Assembly: GCA_902805475.1 (NCBI GenBank)
Contig: CADCSX010000001.1
Span: forward strand, 3,906,001-3,970,000
DNA from: Entonaema liquescens
Lineage: Eukaryota; Ascomycota; Sordariomycetes; Xylariales; Xylariaceae
Direction of reading: 5' to 3'
DNA length: 64,000 nucleotides
Below the pieces are notes generated by a model. That model worked only from the letters and a program-made list of their open reading frames with translations, made no database searches and was not told where the DNA came from. Positions 42,725-53,412 of this stretch are shown here, in pieces (position 1 is the stretch's first letter; each line of letters opens with the position of its first letter). Position numbers and translations under genes: made by a program.

Positions 42725-44857
42725 TCATCCGGATAGTTTTCCCACTGCTGCGTATGGTGGCATCGTGGTTTTCTCTTGTATGTCCTGGATTGCCTCAGGA
42801 GGGACCCACGTCAGGTGTCGCGCCCGCCTTTGCCCGTCCTTTTCTCTCAGGAGCAGATAAAAGGCGTTAAAAGCTCCACCGCCGGTCACTTCGCTGCAGT
42901 ATCGCCTGACATCCTGCTCTTGAAGTGTCTCCTTATTCATATCGGCGCGGAAATCCGTCAGACTGACCCAGTCTTTGACGACTTCCATACCGGACGGGGT
43001 CCCAACCCCGGTGAAGAGACCGATCCTGTGGAGCCAGGCCCACATTAGCTCTTTGTCTATGGAAAGTAACTGTGCCTCTGTAAGCGGCTTGTCAATCCAA
43101 CTAGCAGCGCCGGCGAAAGGGTTCTCGGGAAGCTTTTCCAAGCCAAACTCCTGCTCGATCCGCTCTACAAGGGCACTGGCGGAGCACATCTCTACGACGT
43201 GTACTACGAACGGCCCGATTTTGATACTATCCGAGGACCCTCGAGCAAATTTATTCGCCTCACATAATAGATAGAGGCCAAGGACGGTCCACATCACTCC
43301 GGCATGCGCTCTACCACTTATAAGCGCAGGCAGAGCTTTCCGAAGGCCATCAGAGCCTACCCGTCCGCCGCCGTAAAAGAGGGTTTCGACATCCTGCTGG
43401 ACCAAGACCGCCATCCGGATCAGCACCCTCAGGACCTCCACTGATTCGCCCTGCTTGAGCTGAGCACGCGCCAAGAGATACGTCGTATGAAAGTCGTACT
43501 TCTCCTTCGTCTCCTCCCGGTGCCTCTCCATAATCTTGGAGCCAAGCGCCGTACACTTGTACGCCCTATCCCCCGTCCCCTCGATGCATCCTAGTACGAC
43601 GAGACGGCGTACGGAGTCGCAGAACACGAGGTCGTTCGGCTGCCGTCGCGTAGGCAAGTCTCTCAGGCGGCAGCCGGGCCAGCCGTGAATACATGCCAGC
43701 GCGGTAAACATAAAATCCACGTTGCACGCGCGGCCAAGATTCTCGAGAGATCCGCCCCTCGCCATAAGCTCATTCTCGCCTACGGGACACAAAAATTTGA
43801 TGGCGGGAGATTCTAGAGATCCCGAAGCGTCGACGTCCGCCGACTTCGTGACCCACGAGTACTGCCGGAGCACTTCCCACCACGAGAGGTCCCGGTCCTT
43901 CTCGACAACATGCATGATTCCAGGGACGAGTTGGTTATTACGACCAGCTCTAGCCGTACAGACGAACGCGGCTAACCCCTCGATCCTCGTAGAGAAAGGG
44001 GTTTCCACGTCTATGCTGATGATAGGCCCTGTTAGTAGAATTCCCAAGTTCTTCTTCATTTCTTTCTCAGTCTCGTGCTGAGCGAACGAGATCTCCCTAA
44101 GCATTTGATCAAAGGGTTCCTCGTCAAGACAATCAATGTGCCATGTGGATTCCGTCCCGATTACGCTTCTCTTCCGCCGGCGCCGAGCATCTAACAAGGC
44201 GTTCCGCACCTGTTCTGACCACTCCCCCTGCCGAACCTCCATGTTAACCTCTGGGCGTTCGAACCCGGTACAGTCGAGACGCAGAACCTTCCCGATCTGC
44301 TTCTCGAACGCCGCAACTGTCCGCCGCGATTCGTATGCCGACATCATCAAGACACAGAATACCCGGGACGCCCCTTCACCTTTCTCCTTATCGACCGCTG
44401 CGGCCCACGACGTCAGGCGACCGAAAGCCACCTCATCGTCCACAGTCGGATACCAGTTGACGTCTACAACGACGGAGCAGTCCTTATGTTCGCATAACTG
44501 GTCGAACTGCTTGAGGTACTCGCGCATAGATAGAACCGTGACCTGGCGACCATCTACAAAGTTGACCTCATCATCTCCAAAAGTTCCGTTCACTACCAGA
44601 TGACTTATTAGATAGACGGCCTCCGTATCGGTGGAGACCACGTAGATCATCTTAGGCGGAGCTTTCCCAGCCTTTGACATGTCCCAAATGTGACCGATGA
44701 TTGAAGTGCTCTTCCCTGCACCAATATGAGTCGTGAGCGCCACGACCCGAAATCCCCCTTCCTTCATCGTACGTTCCAGGGCCTTATCCAGCTGCTGTAA
44801 CGCGTGCTCCGCGTCCCGGGGGCGGGAAATCTCGGCAAGTTGATTACCGGACGACAT
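42725..44857 (-). CDS. Divergent DEAH-like SF2 helicase/ATPase
   Basis: Start chosen at ATG 44857 (MSSGNQLAEI), 710 residues; the frame runs open upstream through a 17-base A/T homopolymer that is better read as 5' UTR. Walker A is HIGAGKST (44-51). Strand VVVDVNW (129-135) sits where the DExH box belongs, so the canonical D-E pair is missing. MSAY (172-175) resembles motif III. DVETPFSTRIEGL (283-295) resembles motif V (ETSLTIDGI of DEAH proteins) and TARAGRNN-LVPG (301-313) resembles motif VI. The piece between V and VI is much shorter than usual. A winged-helix/ratchet-like region follows (SVRRLVVLGCIE ... CTALGSKIMERH ... GESVEVLRVLIRMAVL), as in DEAH helicases. The last ~250 residues are unrecognised. 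It could be a nucleic-acid-dependent ATPase or an inactive relative. It has a decayed paralog at 35440-36170. Confidence 0.75.
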   Translation of the reverse strand: MSSGNQLAEISRPRDAEHALQQLDKALERTMKEGGFRVVALTTHIGAGKSTSIIGHIWDMSKAGKAPPKMIYVVSTDTEAVYLISHLVVNGTFGDDEVNFVDGRQVTVLSMREYLKQFDQLCEHKDCSVVVDVNWYPTVDDEVAFGRLTSWAAAVDKEKGEGASRVFCVLMMSAYESRRTVAAFEKQIGKVLRLDCTGFERPEVNMEVRQGEWSEQVRNALLDARRRRKRSVIGTESTWHIDCLDEEPFDQMLREISFAQHETEKEMKKNLGILLTGPIISIDVETPFSTRIEGLAAFVCTARAGRNNQLVPGIMHVVEKDRDLSWWEVLRQYSWVTKSADVDASGSLESPAIKFLCPVGENELMARGGSLENLGRACNVDFMFTALACIHGWPGCRLRDLPTRRQPNDLVFCDSVRRLVVLGCIEGTGDRAYKCTALGSKIMERHREETKEKYDFHTTYLLARAQLKQGESVEVLRVLIRMAVLVQQDVETLFYGGGRVGSDGLRKALPALISGRAHAGVMWTVLGLYLLCEANKFARGSSDSIKIGPFVVHVVEMCSASALVERIEQEFGLEKLPENPFAGAASWIDKPLTEAQLLSIDKELMWAWLHRIGLFTGVGTPSGMEVVKDWVSLTDFRADMNKETLQEQDVRRYCSEVTGGGAFNAFYLLLREKDGQRRARHLTWVPPEAIQDIQEKTTMPPYAAVGKLSG

Positions 44858-45521
44858 AGTTAAAAAAAAAAAAAAAAAGAGTCTCGAAACGCAAATGATT
44901 TTAAATTGTGTGAATGCTCGAGGTTCAAATGCCGCGGTATTGTGGTTATGATGGTGCACAGAGTGGAAAGGAAAGCGGTTCAACTAGATGGCTAAAACTA
45001 AGATCCCCTGCACTTGGGTACCTATCTAGGTACTTAGTCTATTTTGGCTGGATTCTATTTTACAGCACTTAGAAGTCTCTGCCCAGGCATGCAGTAATAT
45101 TTCCAATATGATAAGGAACGAGAGAAGAACCATTGGACTTATATCATCCAAAATAAATCTCCCTGGGCATGTCAGTCGATATAAGTAACAAGCTATGTTC
45201 TAAGATAGAAGCCCACGAAAGTAGTTCTACGCGCATCGATTCTGCCACATTCAAGTATCTACATGTAGTACCCAACGAAGAAATATATGTCCCTACCCTC
45301 CATATATTGTAGGCACGAAATCTGTAGATAAGGCTAAACCGCCTGCAGTACCTAATTCAGAGCCCCGCCTATTTACGCATCCTATCCCGCAAAATTCACT
45401 TATTCCCTCTTCCAAAATTCAAGCTCGCCTGTACAATCACGTTCCTTTTCAAAAGCTCAACACAACTTCGAAAGCATTTTCAACGTGGAGTACTCACATA
45501 TCATCACTTACGACAATCATC
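44858..45521. promoter_or_regulatory. Divergent promoter region of helicase and RS-tailed gene
   Basis: 664 bp between two head-to-head island genes. Contains a homopolymer A run (44862-44878) just upstream of the helicase start and a TACCTATCTAGGTACTTAG palindrome near 45019. Shared regulation of the two genes is plausible but only inferred from orientation. Confidence 0.5.
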
Positions 45522-46952
45522 ATGGAAGCCGCGGACATCTTGGAGTTTGAGAAGCTGGTCGACCTGCGCAAGAAGTATCCGGACAACGAGGCCGCTCAGA
45601 ACCATGCGCTGCTTCATCAGGTACCCCGTAAGGAAAGGCACAGAGGCGGCCAGAAGCGTTGGGACGGAACGGAGGGAAATGAGGATCCGAAATACCCCGA
45701 GACCGTGGTGGCTAGGGATTTCTGCGCCGTCGAAGCCGCCATCGTGGTGGCGCGCCATCTCTTGGCAGCCGTCGCCGGCCAATACCGCCAGATGAAAAAT
45801 GGAAACCCCCTAGCCTGCATGATATGGGCCGACTTAGACGACCCGGAGGGCTTCGGGCAGCAGCGCGACGCGAAGAAGGCCATACTCCGATATTTCTGGA
45901 AGAAGCCGAACTTCAACGGTGTCAGCTTTTATAGCTTGATGGAGAGCCAGGAGATGATGGACACCCTTTGGTGTCTCCCGGCGTTCCAGCTCTGGCATCC
46001 AGTCGTCATGGCTAGGAAGGAAGGCACGATGGTATGGGAGAAAGCCAAGATCGAGGACCCGGCGGCGTTGACAAAAGAAGGTCTCGTCATCTATAAAGGT
46101 GATAAGGATCTCGGAGAGTGCATCAGCGACTCGTTCGGCACGCTCATAGACAAGAACACTAGGGTAATCCAACACTGGCAGAGCAATGAGCCCGTCGTCA
46201 TCCGGGTCTTCTTTTCTAACTTAAGCTTCGAGGGCGTGAAGCCAAAAACTTGGGAAGACCTGCGTGAGATCTACGTCAAATCCCACCACTTCGTCCAGGG
46301 CAAGAGCGGGAAGGAAGGCTACGATAAGTTTACGTACGACGAAGCGGGCGGGCCGTCCAAGAGATACCTCCTCCTGGCGGCAGTGCGCCTAGGGGCTTGG
46401 AAAGAAGAGAACGACCGTATACGCCTGTACCGAGCCGACGGGGAGAACTTGCACTTGCCCAGCCAGGCGGTGGGCTACAGGGGTGTCGAGTGGCGCTTAG
46501 GCGACCCGGGAGATAAATACCTCCTCTACTACCGCATCTCGCCTATCGCCCTCGCCGGCGGATCCGGTTCCGAAGTCGCAGTGAGACCAGAGGGAGTCGA
46601 GGAGATAATAAAGAATATCGAAGCCTCGTACACTATGAAACCACCAGGACAACCCAAAGCCGATGCTTCGGCTTCTAACCCCGCCAGCGGTTCTAATACG
46701 TTACCCTTAGGTTCTCGCACCGCTCCATCGGGGCCGCGCACCTCTATGGTAGGTCTACCATTGTCGAGCAGGATTTCCGCGCCCCTGCCAGGTGGTCCCG
46801 GGCGTGCTTTTGGGGGTCCTCGAGAGCAAGCGTCGGGTTCCACCAGCGGGTTCGCCGAACCACGGGGACGAAGTCAGAGCCAAGGCGGCGTACATGGCAG
46901 CGAATATAGCGGCAACCGCAGCCGCAGCCGCAGCCTCAAGAAGAAGGAGTAG
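45522..46952 (+). CDS. Unknown island protein with RS-like tail
   Basis: Intronless, 476 residues. Residues about 1-370 are globular and mixed alpha/beta (DILEFEKLVDLRKKYPDN, FCAVEAAIVVARHLLAAVAG, QHWQSNEPVVIRVFFSNLSF, KRYLLLAAVRLGAW, YLLYYRISPIAL). From about 375 the chain is Ser/Gly/Pro-rich and disordered, ending GNRSRSRSLKKKE, an arginine-serine tail reminiscent of RNA-binding or nuclear-speckle proteins. No catalytic motif or known domain seen. Head-to-head with the helicase gene. Codon use is G/C-rich at third positions, like the neighbouring island genes. Confidence 0.8.
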   Translation: MEAADILEFEKLVDLRKKYPDNEAAQNHALLHQVPRKERHRGGQKRWDGTEGNEDPKYPETVVARDFCAVEAAIVVARHLLAAVAGQYRQMKNGNPLACMIWADLDDPEGFGQQRDAKKAILRYFWKKPNFNGVSFYSLMESQEMMDTLWCLPAFQLWHPVVMARKEGTMVWEKAKIEDPAALTKEGLVIYKGDKDLGECISDSFGTLIDKNTRVIQHWQSNEPVVIRVFFSNLSFEGVKPKTWEDLREIYVKSHHFVQGKSGKEGYDKFTYDEAGGPSKRYLLLAAVRLGAWKEENDRIRLYRADGENLHLPSQAVGYRGVEWRLGDPGDKYLLYYRISPIALAGGSGSEVAVRPEGVEEIIKNIEASYTMKPPGQPKADASASNPASGSNTLPLGSRTAPSGPRTSMVGLPLSSRISAPLPGGPGRAFGGPREQASGSTSGFAEPRGRSQSQGGVHGSEYSGNRSRSRSLKKKE

Positions 46953-48257
46953 GTTTTCAGAGCTATAGCTGTATCGTAACCAGAGGATTTAGCGGAATGG
47001 AAGCCTCGCAACTGGTCGTGTTCATACCTGGTAGCTCCGTAGAATTGTTCAGTGTCACTGGTAGCATTAATATAATGAAGCTTATAGAAGGGGGTTAAAT
47101 GACATGGTTCTACATCCTAATGTCTATTCTCGTGCCTTAATTCCCGTTTCGTAGCGGTAGTTACTCGCAATACTCGGAACCTATTCTATCTCTACCTTGA
47201 CGAACTACTAGATGTCCTATCCTACCAGCCATAGCCCCCACGGTGAGGCTTGAATGCGCACAGTAGATCCCGTCATTACTAAATCCACCAAGCACTGACG
47301 TACTCGGTTGTCTATGGTGAATGACCTGGCCCGGCAGCTAAACCAGCAGGTCCTGTCCAAAATAAATGTGCCACACCTAGAAACCTCACCGGAACACTCG
47401 ACTTCATCCTTCATCTTAAGCACAACGTAATAGCGGAAAAAAGGAAACAACGTGATGGTAATATTCTACAATACATGAAATGCTTATTTATAAATTTTAA
47501 ATATTTAATTGTCTATAGAATCATCTTAGAATTATTGCTTTCTGTTGCTCTTAGGACTTACACCACATTCTCCACTATTGAAGTTGAGGGCTGTGGCACA
47601 TCTATTTTGGCCAGGGCCTGACCAGGTACCGTTCAAATACCCGAACGGATCAGCTAGTCTGGCTTGCTATTGGCTATTAATTCGGGTATCACACCGGCAC
47701 CCGAGCGGCTCTGATCTGATTGGTCAATCTCTTCGATGAAGGCCGGAAAAGGCAAGTGGAGATAGCGCCACATAAGCTAGTGATCCCCTAGAGTAGACTT
47801 CCATATGCCTTCAAAGTCAGGTTTACATTTGAGCTGCCTCGGCCGGTAATGTGTAACTTCTATCTTTAGAAAGCTCACCAGCCGTATGCCAGAGTGTCTA
47901 TGACTACGTTTGCGATGGACTAGACCCAGTAGATAGACCAGGCACCTAAGTAGTGTTAGATAGGTTCTAAGGCGAATCGAATAGCGACACGAGCCATTAA
48001 TGCAGCTGTAACGATAATAGTAAGATACTTAGCAGTGCGCATTAGGCACTGGAGTAAATGCTAAGATATCTGGCTGTATGGCCGTTAGTGAGGGGTCGTT
48101 GAGGGTGAATTATGGCTGCCTGTAGATAGCCAATCTAGCAACCGGTATTTGAGGATTTCTCGAAAATTTCCAATCCGTCCCGCCACCTCACACTACAACC
48201 ACAACATCTCGCAACCACTACTACCGTTTCAAATTTTTTTATTTTTCTAACGAAACC
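46953..48257. other. 1.3-kb spacer within the island
   Basis: No coding region. A/T-rich at 47480-47540, and a T-rich leader (TTTTTTTATTTTTC) just before the next start codon. Nothing else recognised. Confidence 0.5.
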
Positions 48258-50102
48258 ATGTCTACCATCGCGAGAGTTGTTTTAACCGGAGTGGAGGTGG
48301 AGCGTCGCACGGAGGTAGTGGCGGCGATTGAGCAAGCCCGCCCGGGAGCCGGGCGCTTTATGGAGGAGAACATCGCGCGACTTGAGAATAACGTCAAGCA
48401 GCACCTCCTCGAAGAGCGCCGCGAGCCCTTCGTCTCCGCCCGCTATTTTAACTGGGCGGTTGACTACCTCGGGTGGGGATTGCTCGGTACGTCAACCCTT
48501 TCCCATCGTGACACCCTCTACAAATCAGCTAACCATAATCGTGAACACAGTGAAGAATAGCGAGTTCCGTTGGCCGATGCCCTCCGTATACGGTAAGCCA
48601 TATAGTACCGTATACCTTAAAGCCTTCTTCGCAGCCCAGATTGAAGCTGCGGAGAAGGCCAAGGGCGAGAAGGAGAAGGAGAAAGAGAAGGAGAAGGAGA
48701 AGGATGAGAAGGAGAAGAAAGGAAAGGGGAAGGAGAAGGAAACTGCCGTGGCCGGGGACTCGAAGGGCAAGGGCAAGGACATTTCGGAGGAGGAGGGAAG
48801 GTCGCCGCGTGACCCCGCCGATATTAGCAGCGGTGGCCGTATTGTAGGGTTCTACGATAAGGCGGATCGGGAGGACTCTCGCCACGCTCCCGTGGCCATG
48901 AAGATGGCCCTCCTAGACAAGCTGGTGGGAAAGCCGTGTTTAGCGGGCTGCGGGCCCTTCGAGATCCCCTGCCCCGGCCCGTCCGCCGCGAAGTATATAG
49001 GGTCGGACGAAGAAGGCATCGGCGAGGCTATCAAATACGCTTCGAACGTCTTCGGCGGTTCTTTTGGTCTCCTGTCGGTGTTCTTGAAATACGAGAGCCG
49101 ACCCGCCGGAGAAGTCTTGGTCAGCGTGTTCCTCGACTGGCCTTGCTTCGTCGACATGGAGGATCCGGCGTGGCGCCTGCTCCTCTACCACGCCTGGTGC
49201 TCGCTGCTGACGTGGTACTACGACCAGCTCGTCGGTCGTAGACAGACGCTGGTGTCCTCGGTGCGCAAAAGCTACGATGCCCAGTTCCGCCACCACCTCT
49301 CGGCGTACAGCAACATCGAGGCCAAGCTGTACGCCCTGGAGAACGAGGCGCTGCACCGCCAGAGGCTGGCAGAGGAGGCGGAGGGCGAGACGGCGATGAT
49401 CCAGCGCCTGCTGGAACTACAGGCCCAGCACGCCATGGAGCGTGGGGAGGCTCGGGCGGCCGAGCTAGTCAGCAAGAAGGAGAAGGTCGCCGACAAGATC
49501 TTCGAGCTCGTGGCCATGGTCCGCAACCCCGCGCCCCTGTCGCCCATGGGTATGGACGAGGAGATGCGTCGTCTCTTGGTGCAGCCCACCGCAGAGAAGG
49601 TTCTCGCGGAGGCGCTAGCCGAGATTCTCGACCGCCCTCGCTCCCAACCCAAGGCGAAGATGGCAGAGATCAAGAAGGTCTTCGCCGACCTGCAGAGCCC
49701 GTGGGAGACGATCCTCCCCCGCCAAGTCCGCTACCGCATCGCAACGGACGCCTTGTGGGACTTCAAAGGAGACCGCGGTGGGAACATCGCCGGCGCCATC
49801 GAGAAGTCCCTGCTTAAGTGGGAAGCTTTCGAAGAGCACCCCAAGCCTTGGCCGCCGACGATAGCGAGACGGAGGGAGAAGGAGAAACGGAGGAGGCAGG
49901 AGAGAAGGAGGAAAAGAAAGAAGAGAAGAAAGAGGAGAAAGAGGAGAAAGAGAAGCAGGTGGCCGAAGTCGTGGAAGTGGAGGAAGAGAAGGAAGAAGAG
50001 GAAGAGAAGGAAGAAGAGAAGGAAGAAGACAAGGAAGAGGAAGAGGATGCGCGTTCGCGCGAAATTACCCAGGCTCTACAGGACATGAGCATCGACTTTT
50101 AG
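48258..50102 (+). CDS. K/E-rich island protein; one intron and one frame break
   Basis: About 590 residues. Exon 1 48258..48486, then a 64-nt intron (GTACGT...ACACAG) and a long exon from 48551. After the N-terminal helix (MSTIARVVLTGVEVERR) and RYFNWAVDYLGWGLL comes a GEKEKEKEK tract (about residues 112-145). A globular domain follows (GFYDKADRE, FEIPCPGPSAAKYIG, FGGSFGLLSVFLKYE, VSVFLDWPCFVDMEDPAWRLLLYHAW), then a helical part. Near 49841-49844 a CCCC run marks a frame change: with one more C the chain reads FEEHPQALAADDSETEG and continues as an acidic Glu/Lys tail to ITQALQDMSIDF, stop 50102. The unshifted reading gives an Arg/Lys-only tail with unusual AGG/AGA codons and is rejected. The FGGSFGLLS segment resembles GGDMGLLS of the 55.2-kb protein. 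Confidence 0.72.
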
Positions 50103-50825
50103 ATTATTTGGTTGTCGCCGTCTCTTTGTGTTTTGCTTTAATTACTAATCATTGGTGTGAATACGAACTTTTTTGACCTCTATTGACTCTATTTGAATTC
50201 TCGTAACCCTAAATTTAAACCGTAATCCAAGATGTAAACCCCAGTAGAGTAACTTTCAACCACGCATACTCTTTCCTCCCTTCTTGCCCTCTTCTCTCGC
50301 CTATCTTCTTTTATCGGTAGCGTTTGATGTCCTGAGTACCAGATATGCCAATAGAGTTGTCAAGATGAATACATGAAAGCCAGACAGTCTAATGTCTAAT
50401 GGTCCCCGCAGAGAGCCTAGGGCTTGCTCTATCTATTGCTATGCGCTACGGTATTGTAAAGCTCGTCTTTGGTTTCAGCGTAATAACCAAGGGTATGTTA
50501 GGGTAATCATTCAAGACCCCAGGTGGTAGAACAGACTCGGCGCTTGACCCCTAGGCATCTCTAAGGCTATATCACATTTAGAAAATGAGATCTGGGGCGA
50601 CTATATCGGTTCCATACCATGCCTCAAGCTTAGGCACGCTTAGGGGAGGATCCCGTTCAAAGTAAACGCGGGTTATGAGGTGTGAGTTGTATTAGCTATC
50701 TAGGTAGGTAATTATATGAATATGCAGTAGCTCCTGGATGTATTTTGATGATTCTAATGTGTAAAGTATGAATGAATAGGTAAATTGGCTGCAAATCTCA
50801 ACACTAGGTAGTCCCAGCTAGACCA
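50103..50825. other. Spacer between convergent island genes
   Basis: No gene; both flanking genes end here, so terminators are expected but no specific one can be named. One CTAGGTAGGTA word lies near 50700. Confidence 0.5.
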
Positions 50826-52364
50826 CTACGCCCGTCCAAATTTAATTCGCCTAGCCTCCCTCACTCTGCACAGGAAGGCACCATACTGTGATCCCTCCTC
50901 CTTGCGTATCTGCAAGCACGGCGAGTCAAAATGGATATAGCACCCCGAGTCGTTTAGATCGTCGTGGGTCGCTTCCTTGAACACCTCCTCGAGGCAGCAC
51001 CACTGGTCGGTAGGGCCGGACTTCAAGAATTCCAGCATGTTCCCCCGGAATCTCTCGTTGAGCGCGGCCTGCGTGAGGGGCACCATCACTCGCTCCTCCT
51101 TGCAGGAGCTGTCTGGGTCCATAGCGGGTCGGCATGTTTTCAGGAACCCGACTATGACGTCTACGGCCGTTTCCCACGTGCTGAGACCTCTCTCGGGGTG
51201 CAGCTCCTCCATCTGCTCCTCGAGTCGGTCTAGCTTGTCTGCTAGGGACTCGAGCCTGAACTCCAGCATTTCTGCCCGCTCGTGGCTTCCCTCGAAACCT
51301 CCGAGACTGCTCTTTAGAGCCTCCACGCGCGAGTTCAGGTCGTCTCTCTCCTTCTCCAAAGGAGCCAGTTGGGCGGCCTTGCTCAGGAGAGTCTCCCTGT
51401 CCGAGACGAGGGCCGCGTACCTGGCTTGCACGTCTCTTAGCTCGTTTCTAGCGTCCGAGAGGTTCTTGTCTACGGCGGTCTTGGACTCGGCTAGCTCCCG
51501 AGCGGTTCTCCCCGAATCGGCTCCCCGCGCCTCTGCTGTTCGCGTAGCCTCGTGGGACCTCTCGAGGGCACTCTGCGCCTCGCTCGCCCTGCCATTCGCC
51601 GCGCGAAGATCCTCCGTCGCGGTTCGTAGCCGGCTAGCGAGGCTACGGCCGAGCTCCCTGGAACCTTCTAGCTCTTGGGAGAGGAGGCTCGCCTGGTCGG
51701 AGCGGAGTTTTACGTCGCGCTCCCACGCGGCCTGCAGCCCCTGATTGGAAGCTGTCAGTTCCGAGATGGTGCGATCTGTTGTTGCGCATAGCGCTTTCAT
51801 CTCCCCCTTTAGGTCGGCCTGGGATTTCTGCAGGCGGCTCCATTCGCCGTCCAGCTGCTTTGACCTCTCTTCGAGACCGAGGCGAGTATCCTGGACGGCA
51901 GCTCGGGCCGCCTCTACGTCTCCCTCTCTCCTATCCAGGTTTTCTCGATCTTGTCGTAGTGCCTCCTCCCTATCGCTTAGGTCACTCAGCCGTGACGCCA
52001 GGGCCCCGCCAATGATCTGGTGAGCTTCGTGGATTGTGCCCATAGCGGCTTGGCGATCTACGAGGGCCCCTGTCCAATCTGCCAACTGCGCCACGCGGGA
52101 GTCTACATCCGCTTGACTGGCTTCTATGCCCTGTTCGCGGGAACGTAGAGCCTCGCTGTGAGACTCGACATCTGCTCTGAGAGCCGTCACATGAGTGTGC
52201 TCGGCGATGACTAGGTTCTCGAAGGCCTTGCAGATACCCTCAAACATTTTCAACTTCAACCCGAGAGAACCGCTGTTCCCTGCAGAGACCGTTTCGGCCA
52301 AAGCCTCCATGCGGTCCTTCAGCCGGTTGGCCGTCTCCATTAACTGTCTAGCTCCTTCTGCCAT
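50826..52364 (-). CDS. Coiled-coil island protein with short C-terminal domain
   Basis: Intronless, 512 residues from ATG 52364. Almost the whole chain from residue 1 to about 385 is coiled coil with heptads rich in A, E, L, R and D (SHSEALRSREQGIEASQADV, DLSDREEALRQDRENLDRRE and so on). The last ~120 residues form a compact domain (TWETAVDVIVGFLKTC, MVPLTQAALNERFRGNMLEFL, CLEEVFKEATHDD, YIHFDSPCLQIRKEEGSQYG, with several cysteines) that I do not recognise. Architecture resembles the 36.4-kb protein (coil plus C-terminal globe), but the globular parts show no obvious similarity. Likely structural or oligomerising. Confidence 0.8.
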   Translation of the reverse strand: MAEGARQLMETANRLKDRMEALAETVSAGNSGSLGLKLKMFEGICKAFENLVIAEHTHVTALRADVESHSEALRSREQGIEASQADVDSRVAQLADWTGALVDRQAAMGTIHEAHQIIGGALASRLSDLSDREEALRQDRENLDRREGDVEAARAAVQDTRLGLEERSKQLDGEWSRLQKSQADLKGEMKALCATTDRTISELTASNQGLQAAWERDVKLRSDQASLLSQELEGSRELGRSLASRLRTATEDLRAANGRASEAQSALERSHEATRTAEARGADSGRTARELAESKTAVDKNLSDARNELRDVQARYAALVSDRETLLSKAAQLAPLEKERDDLNSRVEALKSSLGGFEGSHERAEMLEFRLESLADKLDRLEEQMEELHPERGLSTWETAVDVIVGFLKTCRPAMDPDSSCKEERVMVPLTQAALNERFRGNMLEFLKSGPTDQWCCLEEVFKEATHDDLNDSGCYIHFDSPCLQIRKEEGSQYGAFLCRVREARRIKFGRA

Positions 52365-52968
52365 CTTGTTTTACAGTATTGGTACAGATGCTTCTACAAG
52401 TTGGATGTTTTTACAAGTTGGACGCCGAAGACAGGTATGAAGATGTTTAGGTACGATGTTTTCTTCAATTGAAACGGGTGCATAGTGTTAGTCGATCAGG
52501 GGCTGCTCCTTCCTCGACATCCAATGTCTAGAGTAAGTATACCTATGCATTAGGGGATATCCATATAAGTGGTACGTCTACTTACGTAACTACTATGTAT
52601 TCCTAATTCTTCTAGGTCTTCTAATACTTCTAGATGTTCTAGGTCTTCTTTTACTTCCAGGTTATTTTTCTAGGTCTTATTGTACTTCAAGGTCCCGTAA
52701 GTCTTCATGTTTTACTTCTAGGTCTTGTTTTATTAATACGAAATGGAACCGTGGTAAAAGCTTACGAAGTCAAGTCACAAGTTACGAAAAGTCATTTGGG
52801 GGCCGTAAAATTAAATATTAATTGTTTCTGTAATTTCAAGTAAAACTGTAGCAAGTGTGAATATCCGGATGTTGCAAAATGAGGCATAGAAGGTCATTAC
52901 TGACCACGCCGAGTCGCCTGTCTCTCTTCCTCTCCCTCTTCCTCTTCCTCTTCCGATACGCCGCGTCC
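52365..52968. other. Spacer with TCTAGGTCTT minisatellite
   Basis: Degenerate copies of TTCTAGGTCTT lie at about 52612-52735, upstream of the coiled-coil gene start and downstream of the next gene end. No coding region. Confidence 0.6.
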
Positions 52969-53377
52969 CTACTCCTCGTAGTCCATTTCGTCATTGTTCT
53001 GACGTTCGGAAGCCTCCAACAAGACTCGCCGACTCTCCGCCATGTTGAAGAGGTCTTCGTCCAACTGAGCCCTGGTAGTCCGGCCCTGCTGGGGATCACT
53101 GGAGGGGTTGCCGCGCTGTGGTACGAAGCCACCGCGACCACGAAAGACAGCACCGCGATCATTGCCACGACCACGGTAACCACCACGGTAACCACCACGG
53201 TCAAAGCCACGGCCACGACCATAACCACGGCCACGGTAGCCACCACGATTGCCGCGGCCACGGTAATCAGCGCGGCCACGATAACCACCGTAGCTAGGCG
53301 CTTGATCACCGCGGCGGCGATCATTAGTTGTAAACTCTTCGTCTACGGGCTGGGTGTCTTGGGGCGGCTGTTGTTGC

Positions 53378-53412
<35 letters not shown>

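Noticed and set aside
49850..50088. Arg/Lys-rich C-terminus of the 48.3-kb protein in the unshifted frame
   Set aside because: It arises from reading a GAG/GAA/AAG tract in the wrong frame; codons are mostly AGG/AGA, unlike the rest of the gene, while the neighbouring frame gives ordinary codons and a natural end.
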